Assembly: GCF_016863335.1 (NCBI RefSeq)
Contig: NZ_BOOR01000022.1
Location: 1-42,969 of the forward strand
Reading direction: 5' to 3'
DNA length: 42,969 nucleotides
DNA from: Planotetraspora thailandica
GTDB lineage: Bacteria > Actinomycetota > Actinomycetes > Streptosporangiales > Streptosporangiaceae
The position numbers and the translations under genes were made by a program. Below are positions 16,756 through 22,265 of the stretch, one piece after another. The notes beneath the pieces were generated by a model. It did not search any database, was not told the DNA's origin, and saw only the letters and a list, made by a program, of their open reading frames with translations. Positions within the stretch are counted from its first letter, which is position 1. Each line of letters begins with the position of its first letter.

Positions 16756-16797
16756 AGGGCGACGCCTTGAATCCCTGGTACGGCAAAGCGTCGCCCT
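16756..16797. terminator. 10-bp hairpin between convergent genes
   Basis: AGGGCGACGC (16756-16765) pairs perfectly with GCGTCGCCCT (16788-16797). It lies between the XRE regulator stop (16676) and the VOC protein stop (16828), so it probably ends both transcripts. Confidence 0.65.
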
Positions 16798-16827
16798 TGA
16801 AGGCGCCTGTCGATGTCGGGACGTCCG

Positions 16828-17226
16828 TCACGGAAGGTTGAGCTGCCAGGAGACGCCGAAACGGTCGTTCACCCAGCCGAACTTGGTGCTGAAGCCGTAG
16901 GAGCTCAGCGGCATGAGCACCCCGCCTCCCTCAGCGAGCGCCGCGTACAGGCGGTCGATCTCCTCCTCGGTGTCGCACCCGACGTAGAGCGACATCGACG
17001 GGGTGAAGGTGAATGCATGTACGGAGTCGCTGTCAATGCACATGTACTCCTGGCCTGCCAGCGTGAACGTGGCATGCCTGATCTTGCCTTCCGGTCCGGG
17101 CTCCCCGGGTGGGATGCGGGTGACGTCCACCACCTTGGCGTCGTCGAAGAGGGAGATGTAGAACGTCATGGCTTCCTCGGCGTCGCCGTTCTGGAACATG
17201 AGAAAGGTGGAGATCTTCTGGGTCAT
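16828..17226 (-). CDS. VOC-family protein (PhnB-like)
   Basis: A 132-residue vicinal-oxygen-chelate protein. It starts MTQKISTFLMFQNGDAEEAM, has TFYISLFDDAKV, then the KIRHATFTLAGQEYMCIDSD core, and ends KFGWVNDRFGVSWQLNLP, the layout of PhnB/3-demethylubiquinone-methyltransferase-like proteins of unknown reaction. Its ATG overlaps the stop of the SRPBCC gene by four bases (ATGA), so it is the third gene of the arsR-SRPBCC-VOC operon. Members of this group may bind small molecules rather than catalyse. Confidence 0.87.
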   Translation of the reverse strand: MTQKISTFLMFQNGDAEEAMTFYISLFDDAKVVDVTRIPPGEPGPEGKIRHATFTLAGQEYMCIDSDSVHAFTFTPSMSLYVGCDTEEEIDRLYAALAEGGGVLMPLSSYGFSTKFGWVNDRFGVSWQLNLP

Positions 17227-17843
17227 GACTGCTCCTGTTCGGGGGCGTAGAACGCGGTGGTGTTGGCGACGGCGGCGGCGACCTCGTCAGGCGGGCCGCC
17301 GGCGGCCTCGTAGGCCCGGCCCCACGCCTGGCTGCTGGCCGTGATCACGCGCCGGCCCTCGTCGGTCAGGTGGAAGGTGCTCTCGTCGATCCGGGGTGCG
17401 CCCGACGTCAGGTGCAGGGTGAGGCCGAGGAGCGCGAGGTCCCAGCCCACGCCGACGGCGCCGGGGCCGTAGCCGGACCACATGTCCGGCGGCACCTCGG
17501 CGGTGTGGCGCAGCTCGAACAGGGTGCCGTCGTCCTCGCTCGACAGATGCACCTCCACCTCGGAGAAGCCGGCGTTCTCGCCGAAGAGCCAGCTGACCTT
17601 CAGCAGCCGGGGCGGCTCGCACTGCAGGATCTCGCCGCCTGCGTTGCCCTCGAGCTGATACTTGCCCCCCAGCCGCAGGTCCCCCGTGACGGGCAGGAAC
17701 CAGCGGCTCAGCCGCTCGGCGTTCGTGCAGGCGTCCCACACGTCCTCGACTTCCGCGTCGTAACGCCGGCTCAGAGTCACGACCTTGCGCTCGCCGTTGA
17801 GCAGCTCGCGATGTGCCTGGTTGATCTCGTCAACGATGTCCAT
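17223..17843 (-). CDS. SRPBCC-family protein (AHSA1-like)
   Basis: A 206-residue protein from ATG 17843. It has the AHSA1-like START fold: EVEDVWDACTNAERLSRWFL, DLRLGGKYQLEGNAGGEILQ, PPRLLKVSWLFGEN and GTLFELRHTAEVP. A longer C-terminal part (VITASSQAWGRAYEAAGG) is typical of actinobacterial members. Its ATG overlaps the ArsR stop (TGATG) and its stop overlaps the VOC start, so the three genes are translationally coupled. Proteins of this class bind hydrophobic ligands. Paired ArsR regulators are common, but the ligand is unknown. Confidence 0.88.
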   Translation of the reverse strand: MDIVDEINQAHRELLNGERKVVTLSRRYDAEVEDVWDACTNAERLSRWFLPVTGDLRLGGKYQLEGNAGGEILQCEPPRLLKVSWLFGENAGFSEVEVHLSSEDDGTLFELRHTAEVPPDMWSGYGPGAVGVGWDLALLGLTLHLTSGAPRIDESTFHLTDEGRRVITASSQAWGRAYEAAGGPPDEVAAAVANTTAFYAPEQEQS

Positions 17844-18193
17844 CAGGTGTCCTTTGTCTCTTTCGTCATACGGCGCTCGCGCTTGCCGCGGGCCAGTTCC
17901 GTCGCCAGGGCGTCCATGCGCTGGCTCCAGAAGCCGCGGAAGCGCTCCAGCCACAGGTCGACCTCCTGCAGCGGGCCCGGCTCGACGGCGTAGAGCCGCC
18001 GGGTGCCCTCCGCTCGTACGCTGGCGAACCCGTTGTCTCGCAGTACGCGCAGGTGCTGGGAAACGGCGGGCTGGGAGATCCGGAACTCGCGCTGGATGAC
18101 GGCGGTGAGCTCGCCGGAGCTCTGCTCGCCGCCGGCCAGCAGCTCCAGGATGCGTCGCCGGACAGGATCGCCGAGGACGTCGAATGCGTGCAC
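17843..18193 (-). CDS. ArsR-family transcriptional regulator
   Basis: A 116-residue protein from GTG 18193 with the classic ArsR winged helix: MHAFDVLGDPVRRRILELLA, QREFRISQPAVSQHLRVLRD, NGFASVRAEGTRRLYAVEPG. The C-terminal helix ends in basic residues. It has no Cys, so it is not a metal sensor. It leads the operon with the SRPBCC and VOC genes. A palindrome and promoter-like hexamers (18201-18231) lie directly upstream with almost no leader, so autoregulation from a leaderless transcript is likely. Confidence 0.88.
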   Translation of the reverse strand: MHAFDVLGDPVRRRILELLAGGEQSSGELTAVIQREFRISQPAVSQHLRVLRDNGFASVRAEGTRRLYAVEPGPLQEVDLWLERFRGFWSQRMDALATELARGKRERRMTKETKDT

Positions 18194-18200
18194 GGAGCCG

Positions 18201-18231
18201 ATAGTTTCAGGCCGCGCTTATATAAGTCAAA
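18201..18231 (-). promoter_or_regulatory. Promoter with embedded palindrome for arsR operon
   Basis: On the minus strand TTTGAC (18231-18226) and AACTAT (18206-18201) are placed about 19 bases apart, and the GTG start follows about seven bases after the second hexamer. Between them lies the 10-base perfect palindrome CTTATATAAG (18217-18226), a plausible binding site for the ArsR product. Confidence 0.5.
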
Positions 18232-18257
18232 CGTGAAATTATGTTCGCGGACAAAGG

Positions 18258-18297
18258 CGAGCGCCCCGCTCCTCCCGGAGAAGAAGCGGGGCGCTCG
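18258..18297. terminator. 13-bp hairpin after the Ro gene
   Basis: CGAGCGCCCCGCT (18258-18270) pairs perfectly with AGCGGGGCGCTCG (18285-18297), around a loop containing CCTCCCGGAG. It directly follows the Ro stop codon at 18307 on the minus strand. A related hairpin follows the Ro relic at 20528-20562. Confidence 0.8.
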
Positions 18298-18306
18298 CGG
18301 ATGGGG

Positions 18307-19887
18307 TCAGAAGGGCCAGTCGGCCGACTGGCGCGCCTCCAGCAGCGGGATCAGCTTGAACGATGCGTCGGAGAACCCGCCGAACTCGTGCCGGTTCCCC
18401 TCGCCGGTCGGCATCGCCGCCGCCCGGTAGCCCTGCAGGTTGAACCCGTACAGCGGTACGTCCGCCGGCACTGCCGTGGTGACGCCGCCGGCGTAGTACC
18501 CGCTCATCGTCTGCATGTCCGACAAGATGACCGCCCGGTCGTGACCCTTGTAGGAGCGGCGCAGCGAGTCGGCGATCTGCGTGCCGTGCCCGACCTCGCC
18601 GATCCGCTTGCAGAACCGCTCGACCTCGCGGAGGACGGACGCACCCGGGCGGATCTCGTGCCGGAACGTTCCGTCGGCGAACCCGACGAGGTCGACCTGG
18701 TCGCCGCGGGCCGCCAGCGTCACGCCGAACAACGCGGCCGCCTGGACCGGCGTGACCGTCGACCGCGCCGAGATCGTCCCGGACGACATGGACGCCGACG
18801 TGTCCACGAGCACGAGCGTGCGGCCCTTGAAGGACGGCACGTTGCGCGTGGCCAGCGTGAGCGCCTTGTCCAACGAGTGCCCCCACCGCAGCGACGGCGC
18901 ATTGCGGTACGCCGAGTAGAACCTGAACGGCAGCTGCCGCGACCGCGCGACCTCATCCGGGTCGGACAGCTTGGCCAGGATCTTCTCGGCGAGCTCGTCG
19001 CCGATGCCCGCCTCGTCGAAATTCCTGAGGTTCCTGAGCAACGCCATGTACCCCATGGAGGGGATGACCGATGCCCAGGCCTGGGCGTCCATCGGGCCCT
19101 GCAGCCACCCGGCGAGTGACTCCCACGTCATGCCCGCCGCGGTGAGGCGTGCGGAATCGGACAACACGGCGCGTCGCTCGGCCACCGGGAGAGCGAGGAG
19201 CTCGGCGCGCCGGCGCAGCATGCGTAGCGACTCCGGGATCGGCTTGTCACGGCCGTGACGCCGGTCGAGCGCGTGCGCGAACAGGTCGCCCTGTGCGGGC
19301 TTGTCGTCGGCCGGTGACGGGTGGACCAGGTCGAGCACGTCTCCGAACCGGAAGCCGCGGGCGTCGCTGTCGTACTTGGCCAGCGACCGCTCGGTGTACA
19401 GGCGCTGTACGGCGTCCGCGATGCCGCGCTTGACCGGCTTGGGGATCGCCCGGCCGTACCGAGTGGTCCAGTAGCCGAGCGCCTCGCCCGGCTCGTCGGC
19501 GCGCTGAAGCACGGACGAGACCAGCTCGCGGTTCCCGCCGTGCAGGCTGGCCGCGAGCCGGGCCTTGACCGCCTCGAGCGCGGCCGCGATCGGGGCGGAT
19601 CGCATGTTGGCCTCGCCGCGCAGCCATGGCAGGAAGCGGCTCATCCAGTCGACGTCCTCGACGGCGACCTGGTGGACGAGCCGGCGGAAGCGGGCGTCGC
19701 GGTCGCCGGCCTTCTCGTAGAAGGAGTCCTCGCCGACCATGTTGCCGACGGCGAGCAGGAAGAGCTCGCTCTGGGCGTCGCGGATGTAGCCGGGCGCGCC
19801 CTCGTGCGTGCGACCGCTGGGGGTCGCCTCGGTCTTGAGCGGGCTGGAGACGGCCGGCCGCGTGGTGGTCGTGTTGAACTTCGACAT
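18307..19887 (-). CDS. Ro60-like RNA-binding ring protein (TROVE and vWA domains)
   Basis: A 526-residue protein from ATG 19887, the normal length for bacterial Ro (Rsr). Residues about 28-340 form the TROVE ring of helical repeats (GEANMRSAPIAAALEAVKAR, ADEPGEALGYWTTRYGRAIP, SMGYMALLRNLRNFDEAGIG). Residues about 355-520 form a von Willebrand A domain with a full MIDAS: DTSASMS (362-368), GTQ (435-437) and SDMQT (456-460). Ro rings bind misfolded RNA ends in the central hole and Y RNA on the outside. In bacteria they work with 3' exonucleases such as PNPase in stress and RNA decay. The gene lies directly downstream of the Y-RNA-like array (19928-20444), probably on one transcript, and ends in a strong hairpin. 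Confidence 0.95.
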   Translation of the reverse strand: MSKFNTTTTRPAVSSPLKTEATPSGRTHEGAPGYIRDAQSELFLLAVGNMVGEDSFYEKAGDRDARFRRLVHQVAVEDVDWMSRFLPWLRGEANMRSAPIAAALEAVKARLAASLHGGNRELVSSVLQRADEPGEALGYWTTRYGRAIPKPVKRGIADAVQRLYTERSLAKYDSDARGFRFGDVLDLVHPSPADDKPAQGDLFAHALDRRHGRDKPIPESLRMLRRRAELLALPVAERRAVLSDSARLTAAGMTWESLAGWLQGPMDAQAWASVIPSMGYMALLRNLRNFDEAGIGDELAEKILAKLSDPDEVARSRQLPFRFYSAYRNAPSLRWGHSLDKALTLATRNVPSFKGRTLVLVDTSASMSSGTISARSTVTPVQAAALFGVTLAARGDQVDLVGFADGTFRHEIRPGASVLREVERFCKRIGEVGHGTQIADSLRRSYKGHDRAVILSDMQTMSGYYAGGVTTAVPADVPLYGFNLQGYRAAAMPTGEGNRHEFGGFSDASFKLIPLLEARQSADWPF

Positions 19888-19927
19888 GAGAACGGGCCCC
19901 TTCCTACATGGGGGAGGAGCCCGCGTT

Positions 19928-20079
19928 CAGAGTGGTGCCCGAGATCGAAGTCGGCGACGGAACGTAAGTGCTCTGCCGACTGAGCTACCGGCCGATGATG
20001 TCGGCCGGGCAGGACTCGAACCTGCGACCTCTCGATTAAAAATCGAAGTAGCCGTTGCCTGCGCACCGGGCACGCTCTG
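19928..20079 (-). ncRNA. Y-RNA-like unit D with permuted tRNA-Lys-like body
   Basis: The ends pair as CAGAG..GTGCCCG with CGGGCAC..CTCTG. An inner helix GGC-A-ACGG/CCGT-C-GCC follows after an internal loop starting GTGCGCA. Inside is a tRNA body in permuted order: anticodon arm 20047-20031 (5-bp stem, loop TTTTTAA, i.e. UUU), variable loop AGGTC, T arm GCAGG-TTCGAGT-CCTGC (20025-20009), acceptor stem CCGGCCG/CGGCCGG closed by ACATCAT (20008-19988), TA, then D arm GCTC-AGTCGGCA-GAGC (19985-19970). T8, A14, G15, G18, G19, A21, C48 and T54-A58 are all retained. The body closely resembles actinobacterial tRNA-Lys(UUU). It is the unit nearest the Ro start codon. Confidence 0.85.
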
Positions 20080-20089
20080 AAGTCGTGTT

Positions 20090-20187
20090 CCTCCCGAGAT
20101 CAAGATTGGCGGCAGTGTGCGGGTATCGAAACCCGCCACCCGAAGGTGTTCGCACCATGAAGTAACTGCTGCCGTCGCACCGGGAGG
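20090..20187 (-). ncRNA. Y-RNA-like unit C with T-arm-like hairpin only
   Basis: The outer stem is CCTCCCG/CGGGAGG, and the internal loop begins GTGCGAC like the other units. The inner helix is GGCAG/CTGCC. TACTTC follows (20164-20159), then a UUCG-capped hairpin CACC-TTCG-GGTG (20148-20137) in the place of the anticodon arm, and a T-arm-like hairpin GCGGG-TTTCGATA-CCCGC (20136-20119) with an eight-base loop. No acceptor stem or D arm is present. This is a 98-base partial tRNA mimic. It may be a shortened relative of units A and D. Confidence 0.7.
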
Positions 20188-20204
20188 TGCATATGGAGTT
20201 GTGT

Positions 20205-20281
20205 CTCCCCGAGGTCGGAGGCGGTTCCGGCATTGTCTTTTTTTGAGAAAGAGAAGTAGCCGGGACCTTCGCACCGGGGAG
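20205..20281 (-). ncRNA. Y-RNA-like unit B, minimal form
   Basis: A 77-base unit with outer stem CTCCCCG/CGGGGAG, internal loop GTGCGAA opposite GCCTCCGACCT, and inner helix GGTCCCGGC/GCCGGAACC with one mismatch. The terminal loop holds TACTTC followed by a pyrimidine tract and AAAAAAA (20258-20235). It has no tRNA-like element. The shared stem and internal loop are the presumed Ro-binding part, so this looks like a stem-only Y RNA. Confidence 0.7.
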
Positions 20282-20293
20282 TCGTGCATTCAG

Positions 20294-20444
20294 TTGTGAC
20301 CTCCCGAGGTCGAGGCGGCGACGGTGACATTAGGTGTCCTGGGCCGCTGGACGACACCGGCATGGAAGCCGGTGACGGGATTCGAACCCGCGTTGCCGCT
20401 TTTGCAGAGCGAAGTAACCGTTGCCTGCGCACCGGGAGGTGCAA
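20294..20444 (-). ncRNA. Y-RNA-like unit A with permuted tRNA-Glu-like body
   Basis: The ends pair as TTGCACCTCCCG with CGGGAGGTCACAA (one bulge). An internal loop GTGCGCA and inner helix GGC-A-ACGGT/ACCGT-C-GCC follow. The tRNA body is permuted: anticodon arm 20412-20396 (loop CTGCAAA, i.e. GCA), variable loop CAAC, T arm GCGGG-TTCGAAT-CCCGT (20391-20375), acceptor stem CACCGGC/GCCGGTG closed by TTCCAT (20374-20355), TC, D arm GTCC-AGCGGCCCA-GGAC (20352-20336). The D and T arms look like tRNA-Glu while the anticodon loop is Cys-like. Tertiary-contact bases T8, A14, G15, G18, G19, A21, C48 and TTCGA are kept. It is the first unit of the array. Confidence 0.83.
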
Positions 20445-20527
20445 AACGAGACAGTACCGGTGTTGCTATTCCGCGCGCATTCCTATTTATGCCGCCCGGC
20501 CGCTTATGGGCCGGCGCGCCTGAGCCC

Positions 20528-20562
20528 GAGCACCCCGCCTCCCGGAGGAGAGCGGGGCGCTC
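20528..20562. terminator. Hairpin after the Ro relic
   Basis: GAGCACCCCGC pairs with GCGGGGCGCTC with one A/C mismatch, around CTCCCGGAGGA. Stem and loop are clearly related to the hairpin at 18258-18297 after the intact Ro gene, so gene end and terminator were duplicated together. It separates the relic from the Y-RNA-like array. Confidence 0.7.
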
Positions 20563-20579
20563 TTCGCTGAAGCCCTGGG

Positions 20580-20670
20580 TCAGGACGGCCGAGCGGCCGG
20601 AAACGTCTGCCTGAGCGACACGTCGGTGAACCCGGCGAACTCGTGCCGGTCGCCCTGGACGGTCATCATC
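20580..20670 (-). pseudogene. C-terminal relic of a second Ro60 gene
   Basis: The minus frame reads VRNAMMTVQGDRHEFAGFTD then VSLRQTFPAARPS and a stop at 20580. It aligns with the end of the intact Ro protein, RAAAMPTGEGNRHEFGGFSD then ASFKLIPLLEARQ. Only the last ~30-35 residues survive. Upstream (higher coordinates) the frame loses similarity and a phospholipase gene begins at 20709. The related terminator that follows supports a past duplication of the Ro cassette. Confidence 0.8.
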
Positions 20671-20708
20671 GCGTTCCTGACGGCCAAGCGGACTTCACAG
20701 ATCGCACG

Positions 20709-21227
20709 TCACTCAGCGCTCAGGGCGGCTCGTGCGGCGGTTTCGCGGACCTGCTCGATCTGCGCCTTGGTGACGTTCAGGGAGCCGAATTGCTTGACCG
20801 CCTGGTAGTAGGTCCAGGCGAGGCCGTCGCAGGTGGATTTGCTGACGCCGGAGTATTTCGCGCAGACCTGCCGCATGTCGAAGTAGAACGCGTCGTCGAC
20901 GTGTGCCTTGTTCGACGGGAACTGGTTCACCGCCTTGTAGTTGCGGTAGCCGAAGTCGTGACGCCGGCACGGCGTTCTGAAATCGTAGCCGAGCGGCTGG
21001 TCGGGGCTGGTCGAGCAGAGGTCGGTCGACCAGTCGAAGGCGTATTCCGCCCAGGCGGCCTGGTTCTGCCAGGCGGACGACCAGCTGGAGGCGCTGGCCG
21101 TCGTGGGCTGGGTGAAACTGGAAAGTGTTGCGACTTTTTGCTCCAGCGTCACCGCCTGTGCGGGTAGTGTTAATCCGAATAAAGTGGCGACGGAGAGGGC
21201 GACGATTGCGAGGCCTCGCTTGACCAT
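20709..21227 (-). CDS. Secreted prokaryotic phospholipase A2
   Basis: A 172-residue protein from ATG 21227. Residues 1-25 form a signal peptide (MVKRGLAIVALSVATLFG, cleavage after AQA). The catalytic region holds DWSTDLCSTSPD and CRRHDFGYRNY (His90-Asp91), matching the CxxHD motif of the Streptomyces-type phospholipase A2 family. A second Cys pair (Cys122, Cys133) is likely disulphide-bonded. Family members hydrolyse the sn-2 ester of phospholipids outside the cell, usually with calcium. It stands alone and its 3' end abuts the Ro relic. Confidence 0.92.
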   Translation of the reverse strand: MVKRGLAIVALSVATLFGLTLPAQAVTLEQKVATLSSFTQPTTASASSWSSAWQNQAAWAEYAFDWSTDLCSTSPDQPLGYDFRTPCRRHDFGYRNYKAVNQFPSNKAHVDDAFYFDMRQVCAKYSGVSKSTCDGLAWTYYQAVKQFGSLNVTKAQIEQVRETAARAALSAE

Positions 21228-21491
21228 GGGCTCTTCCTTCGTTTCCGGGGAGATGCCTTCTCGTGCAAGACAATGAGGCGAAACGCCCGGAAAACCCGGA
21301 ACAGATCTCCATCAAGATCGGCCCAGATATTACTCAACAATCGCTCTTTACAAGATTCAAGGATCCTGTAATGGCGTGTCATTCACGGCAGGATCCTGGG
21401 CGAAGGGCCGCGGGAAGCCGATCGCGCCAGATGCTCGACCAGGCACGCGAAAGCCGGAGGCCACGCCACCCTCAAAGCCGGAGGGCGCGGG

Positions 21492-22043
21492 TCACGCCAG
21501 GGGGACCGCCGACTCGGTCAGCTCCCCGCCGGGCCTGTAGACCACGCACATGATGTCGCGGTCCCCGTCCGCCCACGTCTTCTCCGTCGGCATGACCGGG
21601 TAGAAGTCCAGGCCGGACGCGGCCTTACCGGCCCAGTAGTGCGTGAACCCTTCGCCGCACTTCTTCCAGGCGAAAGCGGCAAGCCGGGTGCGCTCCCAGG
21701 CGCCGTCCGCGGCGTGCACGAAGCCGTACGACTGGTTGTCGGCGTGCTCGGGGCAGGGGCGGTACAGCACGATGGGCCGACCCGAGCCCGTCGAGTCGAC
21801 CGGATCGGTGAAGCACTCCCCGCCCTCGATGTTGAGGATGCCGGGCGTCTCCGCTGTGATGAAGGCGTCGTCCTTGACCGCGCGTGGGCCGGGCGGGTCC
21901 ACGAAGAGCGTGCCGAGTGCCACGACGCACAGGAGCAAGCCCCAGGGGCGCGTCCACCGCGGACGGACCTGGCCTGCGGCCGTTAATCGCGACACCTGCT
22001 CCACCAACGTCGTTTCGTGGGCCGAGCCCCTGACCGGCGACAC
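21492..22043 (-). CDS. Septum-formation-like membrane-anchored protein
   Basis: The protein has an N-terminal membrane anchor (RPWGLLLCVVALGTLFVDPP) followed by an extracellular domain. That domain contains NIEGGECFTDPVDS, IVLYRPCPEHADNQSYGFVH, KKCGEGFTHYW and KTWADGDRDIMCVVY. The four Cys, the PCPEHADNQ pattern and the WADGDR-C end match the actinobacterial septum formation family (PF13845 type), whose exact role is unclear. The start is uncertain. GTG 22043 is used here; TTG 22073 and GTG 22004 are in frame, and none has a strong ribosome-binding site. Confidence 0.7.
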   Translation of the reverse strand: MSPVRGSAHETTLVEQVSRLTAAGQVRPRWTRPWGLLLCVVALGTLFVDPPGPRAVKDDAFITAETPGILNIEGGECFTDPVDSTGSGRPIVLYRPCPEHADNQSYGFVHAADGAWERTRLAAFAWKKCGEGFTHYWAGKAASGLDFYPVMPTEKTWADGDRDIMCVVYRPGGELTESAVPLA

Positions 22044-22265
22044 GGTAGAGCGTCCAGCCGAACTCGGGGCCAACGCAAGGCGGCGGGCGCGGAGAGCGGC
22101 GATGTCAAAACACCCAGTGATCTTTCAGCTTTTTCACAGGAGATCTTAAGTTCACTTCCTGGTTGTGCTGTGGTCGACCTGCCGCCCGTGGGGCCTGGGT
22201 GAATACCGAGCGCCCGTCGCGACTTGCGGCGGGGACACTGCCCAACCTCAGGAGTGAACACTCAC

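Noticed and set aside
19970-20047. Ordinary tRNA-Lys gene on the minus strand
   Set aside because: T arm, anticodon loop and D arm are present, but the 3' half precedes the 5' half, the acceptor strands are joined by a loop and the break lies between positions 26 and 27. It is part of a Y-RNA-like unit, not a normal tRNA gene.
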